A stretch of 64,000 nt of DNA from NCBI GenBank assembly GCA_963706385.1, contig OY970153.1, forward strand, positions 2,108,001 to 2,172,000, written 5' to 3'. Of the stretch, positions 55,577-64,000 are shown piece after piece. The position numbers and the translations under genes are program-made. Below the pieces are notes generated by a model that was given only the letters and a program-made list of their open reading frames with translations, made no database searches and was not told the DNA's origin. Position 1 is the first letter of the stretch; each line of letters begins with the position of its first letter. This stretch comes from Poindextera sp963706385 (GTDB lineage Bacteria; Pseudomonadota; Alphaproteobacteria; Caulobacterales; Caulobacteraceae).

Positions 55577-56539
55577 CTACTTCAGCGACGGCTCGATTTC
55601 CTTGCAGGCCGCGATCAGGCCCTGGACCGACTCCACGGACTTGGCGAACATCGCCTTTTCCGCCTCGTTCATCGGGAACTCGATCACCCGCTCGGCGCCG
55701 CCGGCGCCGATCACCGCCGGGGCGCCGACGTAGAGGCCGTTCTGGCCGTACTGGCCGTCCAGCCAGACCGCGCAGGGCAGCACCCGCTTCTTGTCCTTCA
55801 AATACGAGGTGGCCATGGCGATCGCGCTCTCGGCCGGGGCGTAATAGGCCGAGCCGGTCTTCAAGAGGGCGACGATCTCGCCGCCGCCGCCGCGGGTGCG
55901 CTTGACGATGCCGTCCAGCTCGTCCTGGGTCAGAAAGCCCTGGTTGACCAGTTCCGGCAGCGGCAGGCCGCCGACCGTCGAATGGCGCACCATCGGCACC
56001 ATGTCGTCGCCGTGCCCGCCCAGGGTCCAGGCGTGGATGTCCTCCACCGACACGCCGGTCTTCTCGGCCAGGAAATAGCGGAAGCGCGCCGAATCCAGCA
56101 CGCCGGCCATGCCGATGATCTTGTTGTGCGGCAGGCCGGAAAACTCGCGCAGCGCCCAGACCATGGCGTCCAGCGGATTGGTGATGCAGATCACGAAGGC
56201 GTTCGGGGCATGGGTCCTGATGCCCTCGCCGACGGATTTCATCACCTTCAGATTGATGCCCAGCAGATCGTCGCGGCTCATGCCCGGCTTGCGCGGCACC
56301 CCGGCGGTGACGATGCACACGTCGGCGCCGGCGATGGCGGCGTAGTCGTTGGCGCCCTTCAGCGCGGCGTCCTTGCCGAACACCGGGGTGGCCTCGGCCA
56401 GATCCAGCGCCTTGCCCTGGGGCACACCCTCGGCGATGTCGAACAGGATGACGTCGCCCAGTTCCTCGCGGGCGGCGATGTGGGCGAGGGTGCCGCCGAT
56501 CATGCCGGCGCCGATGAGGGCGATCTTCGCACGAGCCAT
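55577..56539 (-). CDS. mdh: Malate dehydrogenase
   Basis: 320 residues from ATG 56539. NAD-binding loop KIALIGAGMIGGTLAHIA, then TAGVPRKPGMSRDDLL with the substrate-binding Arg, ITNPLDAMVWAL, and the catalytic His in WTLGGHGDDMVPM. It is an LDH-like (MDH3) type, usual in alphaproteobacteria. Oxidises malate to oxaloacetate in the TCA cycle. An upstream in-frame extension of 35 codons lacks family similarity. Confidence 0.97.
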   Translation of the reverse strand: MARAKIALIGAGMIGGTLAHIAAREELGDVILFDIAEGVPQGKALDLAEATPVFGKDAALKGANDYAAIAGADVCIVTAGVPRKPGMSRDDLLGINLKVMKSVGEGIRTHAPNAFVICITNPLDAMVWALREFSGLPHNKIIGMAGVLDSARFRYFLAEKTGVSVEDIHAWTLGGHGDDMVPMVRHSTVGGLPLPELVNQGFLTQDELDGIVKRTRGGGGEIVALLKTGSAYYAPAESAIAMATSYLKDKKRVLPCAVWLDGQYGQNGLYVGAPAVIGAGGAERVIEFPMNEAEKAMFAKSVESVQGLIAACKEIEPSLK

Positions 56540-56681
56540 AAGGGTCTCCGGGCTGTCGTGGGGGATGGGGGAGAAATACCGCGCGGGCGGCGGTCTAGCC
56601 CCGGATCGGCGCCGGGGCAAGCAGCGCCTCGCCAGGACGGCCACGCCCTGCTATGGGGCCGCGCCGACATCGGAGCCGTAC

Positions 56682-57128
56682 GTGGAAAAATTCGCCGTCG
56701 CGACCGCCATCCTGCGGACCAGCGAGCCTCTGGCCTCACTGGGGCTGTGCGAGGCGCGGCTGCAGGCCGACGCGCGCTGGCCGTGGCTGGTGCTGATTCC
56801 GCGCCGCGCGGGCGCGAGGGAGATCGAGCATCTGTCGGCGGCGGATCGGGTGGTTCTGATCGAGGAGGCGATGCTGGCGGGGGCGGCGGTGCGCGCGATC
56901 GGCTCGGCGCTCGGCCGGCCGGTGGAGAAGCTGAACCTCGCATCGCTCGGCAATGTCACGCCGCAGCTGCACGTCCACGTGGTCGGCCGCCGGGCGGACG
57001 ATCCGGCTTGGCCGGGTCCGGTATGGGGCGCCGGCGAGCCGGCGGCCTACGACGCGCTGGACCTTGAACGGGCGCGCGAGGCGGCGATCCACATGCTCGA
57101 GGCCGCGGCGCTGAAACCCGCGCCATGA
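56682..57128 (+). CDS. HIT-domain protein
   Basis: 148 residues from GTG 56682. FAVATAILRTSEPLASLGLCEARL and RWPWLVLIPRR lead to the histidine triad region NVTPQLHVHVVGRRADDPAWPGPVWG. The family binds nucleotides and hydrolyses or transfers nucleotidyl groups; the precise substrate is unknown. Divergent from mdh. The frame continues upstream of 56682, but that stretch is the shadow of the mdh 5' region. Confidence 0.88.
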   Translation: MEKFAVATAILRTSEPLASLGLCEARLQADARWPWLVLIPRRAGAREIEHLSAADRVVLIEEAMLAGAAVRAIGSALGRPVEKLNLASLGNVTPQLHVHVVGRRADDPAWPGPVWGAGEPAAYDALDLERAREAAIHMLEAAALKPAP

Positions 57129-57173
57129 CCATGCCGCGGCCAAGCCGCTCGCCGGGTCCTGGCCTCGAATAAC

Positions 57174-57842
57174 CTAGTGGTCGGCGGGCGCGCCGCCGGC
57201 GGCCGCCTGGATCAGGGCGGCGATGCGGTCGGCCGAGCCGCCGGTGGCCTGGCCAAACATCTGGGCCGGATTGGCGCCTGGGGCGGGCACGGCGGCGGCC
57301 AACTGGCTCATCGCCGTCTGGGCCACGGTCCGCACCGCGTTCTCGGCGGCGGAGCGGGCCGAGTGCTGGGTCGATTGATAGATGAACCCGTAGGTCGGAT
57401 AGACCGTCTGGCCGAGGTCGCCGGCCGGGTCGTACCAGACCTTGACCTGGCTCCAGTCCCCGGTGGGCGACACGTCGACCACGGTGACGTCGCGCTCGAC
57501 CTGGCCGCGGCTGCCGCCGATCACCGACCAGTTGGCGTGGGTGACCTGGATGATCCGGTCGGTCAGCACCTGGCTGACCACCGCCACATGGCCCTTGTTC
57601 ATCTCGTTGTTGGGCTTGAACACCAGAACCGCGCCGGCCTTGGGAGTGAAGCCCTGGGCGTATTTGCCCGCGGCCTGCTGCCACCAGGTCCAGGCGTCGC
57701 CGAACAACTGAATGCCGGAAATCATCCGGGCGAAGGGGACGCACTGCCAGTAGTTCTCGGCGCTGGCTTGCCCGCCCGCCGAAAGGGTCAATGCGACGAC
57801 CAGCGCAACGCAGCCGCCCGCGAACTTGGCCCGTTTGATCAT
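57174..57842 (-). CDS. Secreted CHAP-domain amidase/endopeptidase
   Basis: 222 residues. Signal peptide (FAGGCVALVVALTLSAGGQASA). CHAP catalytic Cys in NYWQCVPFARMISG and His in NKGHVAVVSQVL, then HANWS with the polar third residue. A C-terminal Ala-rich tail follows residue ~165. Such enzymes cut peptidoglycan peptides; target bond not predictable. An AT-rich stretch of about 80 bases precedes the start and separates it from the acyltransferase. Confidence 0.9.
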   Translation of the reverse strand: MIKRAKFAGGCVALVVALTLSAGGQASAENYWQCVPFARMISGIQLFGDAWTWWQQAAGKYAQGFTPKAGAVLVFKPNNEMNKGHVAVVSQVLTDRIIQVTHANWSVIGGSRGQVERDVTVVDVSPTGDWSQVKVWYDPAGDLGQTVYPTYGFIYQSTQHSARSAAENAVRTVAQTAMSQLAAAVPAPGANPAQMFGQATGGSADRIAALIQAAAGGAPADH

Positions 57843-57928
57843 TAGATGGCTCCCCCGCCCTCTGACGAGCGGATGGGATAACCATGCAAGACGTAAATGA
57901 AAAGAAAATTATTTTTGCGGCGTGTCGT

Positions 57929-59020
57929 TTACGCCACGCCCGGCGCCGGAGCGAGGGAGCCTTCCGCCCAACGGCGCATCAGTCCGCGCGCCGGCCGCTC
58001 GATCAGTTGATAGGACACCGCCGCCAGCGGAATCACCGAAACTAGAAAGATTAGCCACACACCTAGCGGCAGGTGCGCCTTGTCATAGCCAAATACCGCC
58101 GTGACACCGTTCACGAACAGCAGTTTCCACGGAATGCAGATCATATAGATCGAGTAGCTTATTTCACCCAGATACACGAAAAATCGGCCGCCGCCGGAGT
58201 TTTCACCTGCGCTCGTCAGCGACGCGAGGGTCAAGATCAAGGCGCCGAACAGGGCCACCAGCACGGTGTCGGGAGCGCCGAACTGCGCGGCCAGCAGGAT
58301 GGCGGCGCCTGAAAAAGCGGCGCCGAGGCCGGCGAATCGGCGCCCCCGCACCGGGTTCGAGCGCCAAAGAAGGTTAATCGCGCAGCCGAGGGCGAAACAG
58401 GGAACGATCCGCAGCGCCCCCCAGGCGATGGTCGCATGGGTGAGGGAAAAGCCCGCGAGCCGCTCGAACGCCGCATAGAGCGCGGAAAGCGTCAGCAGCG
58501 CCGCCGCGAGCGCCACCCAAGGCCGGGTCCTCAGCCTCAACGCCAGCCAAGCGAACAGCGGAAAGCTCAGATAGGCGAACCACTCCGCCGAGATCGACCA
58601 TGACGGATGGTTCCAGCCGGCGGCGGGCGCCAGGCCCCAGGCGTGGACCATCAAGAGATTGGCCGGCAGCGACGGCCAGGACAGGATGTTGGCGTCGATC
58701 GCGCGGCCGGCGGCCCGGGCCGCCAGGGCCATGACCCCGATCCCGATCAAGCTCGCCAGATGCAACGGATAGACCCGCGCGAGCCGCGCCCACAGAAAGC
58801 CGAAATAGCGGAAGCCGCCCTCGCCCACGCTGTCCAGGTAGACGTGGCAGAGAATGAAGCCCGAGAGCGTGAAGAACAGCTCGACCCCGAGGTAGCCCTT
58901 GCCGACCAGGACCGGCGTGGCGCCCGAGAGGTTGGGCCAGAAGTGATAGAGGACGACCCACATCGCCGCGAAGAACCGCAGCGAGGTCAGTGGGCGGATG
59001 TCCTGGGGCGCGCGCATCAT
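57929..59020 (-). CDS. Acyltransferase family 3 membrane protein
   Basis: 363 residues, about ten hydrophobic helices. The family start RPLTSLRFFAAMWVVLYHFWP carries the conserved Arg and catalytic-region His in helix 1; VELFFTLSGFILCHVYLDS (FFxxSGF) and the Tyr/His-containing NHPSWSISAEWFAYL motif follow. These enzymes (OafA/NodX type) O-acylate exported glycans. Two adjacent ATGs (59020 and 59017) are possible starts. Confidence 0.93.
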   Translation of the reverse strand: MMRAPQDIRPLTSLRFFAAMWVVLYHFWPNLSGATPVLVGKGYLGVELFFTLSGFILCHVYLDSVGEGGFRYFGFLWARLARVYPLHLASLIGIGVMALAARAAGRAIDANILSWPSLPANLLMVHAWGLAPAAGWNHPSWSISAEWFAYLSFPLFAWLALRLRTRPWVALAAALLTLSALYAAFERLAGFSLTHATIAWGALRIVPCFALGCAINLLWRSNPVRGRRFAGLGAAFSGAAILLAAQFGAPDTVLVALFGALILTLASLTSAGENSGGGRFFVYLGEISYSIYMICIPWKLLFVNGVTAVFGYDKAHLPLGVWLIFLVSVIPLAAVSYQLIERPARGLMRRWAEGSLAPAPGVA

Positions 59021-59094
59021 GTCCCGATCCTAGGCGCGGACCGGCGCGCCCTTCGGCGACAGGCATCAGCCGTGCCAAGCTCGGGCTGACGCGG

Positions 59095-59637
59095 TCAACT
59101 CGCGGCCAGGCGGTAGCGGCGCTCGATCCGGTAGCGGGAGCCTTCCTCGCCGCGCCAGCTTGAATAGAGGTCAAAGGCGTCCAGCGCGAACCTGGGGCTG
59201 CGCAGCAGATTGTTGGCCTGAACCCAGGCCGCCACCCTGGCGGGGTCCGGCCGTCGCAGGTAGGCCAGCGTCACGTGTGGCCGAAACGCGCGGGTCTCGG
59301 CCTTCAGGCTGGCGCGCCGCGCGGCGCTCTCGCACCGCCGGGCCAGCACCTCGAGCGCCGGGTTGGATTTCACCCCGGCCCAGACCGAATGGATGACCGA
59401 TCCCTCGCCGAACGCGCCGACCCCTTGCAGTTCGAGGCTCACCGGCTCGCCGCGGATCCGCGCGAGCTCGAGGTCGAGGTCGTCCGCCCGGTCCTCGGGC
59501 ATGTCGCCGAAGAAGCGCAGGGTGAGATGCAACGTCTCGATCGGCCGCCACCGCGCATCGGCCAAGCCGCGCTGGTGAAGCGCGAGCGCCTCGGCGATGT
59601 CGCTCGGAATAGCGAGGGCGGCGAATAGGCGGATCAT
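59095..59637 (-). CDS. thpR: RNA 2',3'-cyclic phosphodiesterase (2'-5' RNA ligase family)
   Basis: 180 residues. The two HxT/SxL active-site motifs are present: ETLHLTLRFFGD near residue 36 and FRPHVTLAYLRR near 124. Starts RLFAALAIP, typical of ThpR. Hydrolyses 2',3'-cyclic phosphates of RNA. Confidence 0.94.
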   Translation of the reverse strand: MIRLFAALAIPSDIAEALALHQRGLADARWRPIETLHLTLRFFGDMPEDRADDLDLELARIRGEPVSLELQGVGAFGEGSVIHSVWAGVKSNPALEVLARRCESAARRASLKAETRAFRPHVTLAYLRRPDPARVAAWVQANNLLRSPRFALDAFDLYSSWRGEEGSRYRIERRYRLAAS

Positions 59638-59787
59638 CCAGCGCTTTCTAGGCGATGGCCGCCGAGGCTCAAACGGCGTTTGGCCCGAAGGTGCGACGCC
59701 CGCCCTCGCCAGGCCTTGCGCACGGGCCCATGCTGGCCGATATCTTGCACGCGTCCCAAGCGGGCGCTTTCACAAGGGTTACTCTCA

Positions 59788-60534
59788 ATGAGCGACTTCA
59801 ACCGCGGCTATCCCCGCACCGCCTCGGCCGGCGCGGCCGACATGGCGGTGGACGCGGGGCTGCGCGCGTTCATGCTCGGTGTCTACAATAAGATGGCGCT
59901 GGGCCTTCTGCTGTCCGCGACGCTGGCCTTCGTCACCAGCCAGGTGGCGTCGGTGCGCGAGCTGTTGTTCCGTACGATCGACGGAACGCTGGTCGGCGTC
60001 ACGCCTCTCGGCATGATCGTGGCGTTTTCGCCGATCGCCGTTCTGCTGATCGGCCAATACGCCGTCCGCCAGACCCCCAGGTCGTCGGGCATCGTCTATT
60101 GGACCGTCGTGGCGCTGTTCGGCGCCTCGCTGGGCGACATCGCCCTGATCTACCGGCTCGGCTCGATCTTCGAGACCTTCCTGATCACCGCCACCGCTTT
60201 CGGCGGCCTCAGCCTGATCGGCTACACCACCAAGCGGGACCTGAGCGGATTCGGCAGCTTCCTGGTCATGGGCCTGATCGGCCTGGTCGTGGCGATGCTG
60301 GTCAATATGTTCCTACACTCCGGCGCCCTCGACTTCGCCATCAGCGCGATCGGGGTGCTGATCTTCGCCGGCCTGACCGCCTTCGACACCCAGCGGCTGA
60401 AGATGACTTACTATCAGTTGGGCGGCGATCAGGCGGCGATGGGCGTGGCGACCAACTACGGCGCGCTGAGCCTTTATCTCGACTTTCTCAACCTGTTCCT
60501 GTTCCTGCTGCGGATGTTCGGCGGCCGACGCTAA
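59788..60534 (+). CDS. Bax inhibitor-1/YccA-family membrane protein
   Basis: 248 residues from ATG 59788; upstream in-frame ATG is the thpR shadow. Seven hydrophobic helices; RAFMLGVYNKMALGLLLSATLAFV and the C-terminal LNLFLFLLRMFGGRR are typical, with the conserved FDTQRLK segment near 200 carrying the pH-sensing Asp. Possible Ca2+ leak channel; role in bacteria unclear. Confidence 0.94.
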   Translation: MSDFNRGYPRTASAGAADMAVDAGLRAFMLGVYNKMALGLLLSATLAFVTSQVASVRELLFRTIDGTLVGVTPLGMIVAFSPIAVLLIGQYAVRQTPRSSGIVYWTVVALFGASLGDIALIYRLGSIFETFLITATAFGGLSLIGYTTKRDLSGFGSFLVMGLIGLVVAMLVNMFLHSGALDFAISAIGVLIFAGLTAFDTQRLKMTYYQLGGDQAAMGVATNYGALSLYLDFLNLFLFLLRMFGGRR

Positions 60535-60561
60535 GGCCGGCTCGTTTCGGACCAGACGTTC

Positions 60562-60590
60562 GACCCCGGCGGGCGACCGCCGGGGTCTTT
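60562..60590 (+). terminator. Terminator of the Bax-inhibitor gene
   Basis: GACCCCGGCGGG-CGA-CCGCCGGGGTC hairpin followed by TTT, 28 bases after the stop codon, just before the convergent DUF2794 gene. Confidence 0.75.
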
Positions 60591-60600
60591 CGTTCCCGTC

Positions 60601-60936
60601 CTAATCGACGATACGCAGTCGGCGACGATCGAACAACTTCAGCACCTGGTCGAGCTCATGGCCGCGCTTGAGCACCACCCCGCCTTGGCCGATCACCGCC
60701 CACGCGCCCTGGCGGCGGGCAAGACCGGGACGCTTTTCGATGCGGTAGAGCGGCGCTTCGGACGTGCGGCGGAACACCGAAAACACCGCCGCCTCGCGCA
60801 GGCCGGCGACGCCGTAGTCGCGCCATTCGCCCTCCGCGACCATGCGCCCGTAGAGCCGCAGAAGGCTGTCGAGTTCGCGCCGCTCGAAGAAGATCACGGC
60901 CGATGGCGGGGCGGAGGGCGAGGGATCCAGGCTCAC
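60601..60936 (-). CDS. DUF2794 protein
   Basis: 111 residues, GTG start. AVIFFERRELDSLLRLYGRMVAEGEWRDYGV, then AVFSVFRRTSEAPLYRIEKRPGLARRQGAW and LKRGHELDQVLKLFD match the short alphaproteobacterial DUF2794 family. Function unknown. Convergent to the Bax-inhibitor gene. Confidence 0.88.
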   Translation of the reverse strand: MSLDPSPSAPPSAVIFFERRELDSLLRLYGRMVAEGEWRDYGVAGLREAAVFSVFRRTSEAPLYRIEKRPGLARRQGAWAVIGQGGVVLKRGHELDQVLKLFDRRRLRIVD

Positions 60937-60959
60937 GAGACCAGCCTAGACCGAAATCC

Positions 60960-61192
60960 GACGCCCTGGCGAGGCCCCATGACGGTCAGCATGCGACATT
61001 AGGCCACGAAATGACCTTATTTCAGACCTGGACACGCCCGTTTGGCCCCCCAAATTAACAGCGTCGGCCGGTCGGTAACGCCTTGGTCCTGGATTCTGAA
61101 CAGCCCCCCCAGCCCCCTCGATCAGGGTGTTGATCGGCCGACACTTAGAGACGGCCCGCGCGGCGCACCCCCCCTCCGCCGCGCGGGTTTTT
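60960..61192 (+). ncRNA. Candidate small RNA with C-rich loops
   Basis: A plus-strand terminator (61155-61192) lies between two minus-strand genes, with no plus-strand gene for over 600 bases upstream. The preceding ~190 bases contain two C-runs (CAGCCCCCCCAGCCCCCTC and, in the terminator loop, CACCCCCCCTCCGCC) that could pair with Shine-Dalgarno sequences. The 5' end cannot be set; a promoter was not identified. Confidence 0.4.
61155..61192 (+). terminator. Strong terminator without an adjacent plus-strand gene
   Basis: CCCGCGCGGCG/CGCCGCGCGGG stem (11 pairs) with a C-rich loop followed by TTTTTCTTT. The U-tract is only on the plus strand, so the transcript runs left to right and ends here. 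Confidence 0.8.
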
Positions 61193-61227
61193 CTTTGCCC
61201 CGGTTCCCCAAAGCTCAAAACGGCGGT

Positions 61228-61935
61228 TCAGTTCCGCATGGCGGCGAGGATATGGCCGCCGCGGGCGCCCTGGACGATGACTACGCTCGTCAGCCCGTCC
61301 GCCACGACCGCGGGCAGGCGGTAAGCCTTGGACCGGCCGCTCCAGCTGCCGAGGCGCGCCAGCTGGCGCACCACATTGCGCTCGACCACCGTCTGGCCGC
61401 GGTTCTCGCCGCTTTTCACCGCCACCGACTGTTCATGCGGATCGTAGCGCACCAGCCAGACCTCCGCGCCGCCCCTCGGCGCGCGCCCGGAGCCCACCAA
61501 GACGCGGCTGGTCCCGACCAAGGCCATGTCGGGCGGATCGCGCGGCGCCCGCTCCGCCGCGTGCACCAACGCTTCGGCCTGATCCGCCGGCAGAGCCGCG
61601 GTCTGCGCCCGTCCATCGACCACGAGCTGCGGGGTGTAGATCTCCCGTAGGGCGAAATGGACCATATACGCGCGCTGCCGCTCGGTGAACTCCGGCTTGG
61701 CGAAGGTGTCGGGCCAGCCGAGATAGTCCCAGTAGTCGACGGCGAAGGTCAGGGCCAGAACCCGTGGATCGTCGGCGAGGTCGGCGATCACCTGGCCCGA
61801 CCCGACGCAGGACGAGCAGCCTTGGGCAGTGAACAGCTCGACCACCACCGGCGATCGCGCCGCCGCCGGCCCGGCAAGGCCGACGAGTCCCAGGCCGACA
61901 CCCCAAAGGGCAAGCAACAGCGCCGCTTTCCGCAT
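61228..61935 (-). CDS. DUF1223 thioredoxin-like secreted protein
   Basis: 235 residues from ATG 61935. Signal peptide (ALLLALWGVGLGLVGLAGPAAA). VVELFTAQGCSSCVGSGQ provides a CxxC-type redox pair in a thioredoxin-like position; AVDYWDYLGWPDTFAKPEFTERQRAYM and YTPQLVVDGR are the hallmarks of DUF1223. Role unknown, presumably envelope redox or oxidative stress. A 63-codon upstream in-frame extension has no signal-like or family character. Confidence 0.92.
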   Translation of the reverse strand: MRKAALLLALWGVGLGLVGLAGPAAARSPVVVELFTAQGCSSCVGSGQVIADLADDPRVLALTFAVDYWDYLGWPDTFAKPEFTERQRAYMVHFALREIYTPQLVVDGRAQTAALPADQAEALVHAAERAPRDPPDMALVGTSRVLVGSGRAPRGGAEVWLVRYDPHEQSVAVKSGENRGQTVVERNVVRQLARLGSWSGRSKAYRLPAVVADGLTSVVIVQGARGGHILAAMRN

Positions 61936-62027
61936 GGGAGCGCAATTAATCGACTTTCCCGCCGAAGCGCGCCTCACGACGCCGTGAGCGCGTCCCGACA
62001 GGTCATTCGTCCCCACATTTCTGGCCT

Positions 62028-64000
<1,973 letters not shown>

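Overview
The window is high-GC chromosomal DNA from an alphaproteobacterium, most likely a member of the Caulobacteraceae (Caulobacter/Phenylobacterium type). The main support is the block aroA-cmk-rpsA-ihfB...trpF-trpB-trpA-accD-folC with a TIGR02300-type gene upstream, an AccD lacking the usual zinc-ribbon cysteines, and a DUF2794 gene. The genus is inferred from gene order and protein character, not from a database search.

Layout. (1) 1-8473: a type II secretion (T2SS) operon, in order gspE (3' end only), F, G, H, I, J, L, M, a GspC-like gene, D and K. Nearly all junctions overlap or touch. (2) 8474-12229: a repeat-rich zone holding a DUF559 endonuclease-like gene bracketed by inverted repeats, a short prepilin peptidase (gspO, minus strand) and a large secreted PstS-like phosphate-binding protein (minus strand) that is a plausible T2SS substrate. 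(3) 13194-35645: an accessory surface system. It contains a 4346-residue two-partner-secretion exoprotein (TpsA), its TpsB transporter, an unusual DUF2341-LamG-ExbB fusion, ExbD, TonB, a porin, a secreted coiled-coil protein and a clan GH-A-like glycosidase. Decayed pieces of a TPR-type glycosyltransferase and of an IS630 transposase lie between these genes. tpsA and tpsB share a homologous leader that continues into their first codons. (4) 36124-46771: tRNA-Ala(GGC), then housekeeping genes for aromatic amino acid, nucleotide, translation, tryptophan, fatty acid and folate functions. trpB carries a single-base insertion. (5) 47004-54035: queG, a GST, a CDF metal exporter, a double-ATPase peptide ABC protein, galE, and a DegT-type sugar aminotransferase that also carries a single-base insertion. 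(6) 54186-55484: an orphan ParD-like antitoxin and a MazF/MazE-like pair, each with a palindromic candidate operator. (7) 55577-64000: mdh, a HIT protein, a CHAP hydrolase, an acyltransferase, thpR, a Bax-inhibitor-1 protein, a DUF2794 gene, a candidate C-rich small RNA, a DUF1223 gene and the 3' part of acnA.

How the parts may work together. GspO would process the pseudopilins GspG-K so that the T2SS can export substrates such as the adjacent PstS-like protein. In the TPS region, TpsB would export TpsA. The neighbouring ExbB-ExbD-TonB set suggests proton-motive-force input to an outer-membrane partner (the porin or TpsB), and the LamG, porin and glycosidase parts suggest a glycan-related surface function. 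This energised TPS locus is the strongest candidate for an undescribed system in the window. No CRISPR array, rRNA, intact transposase or prophage was seen.
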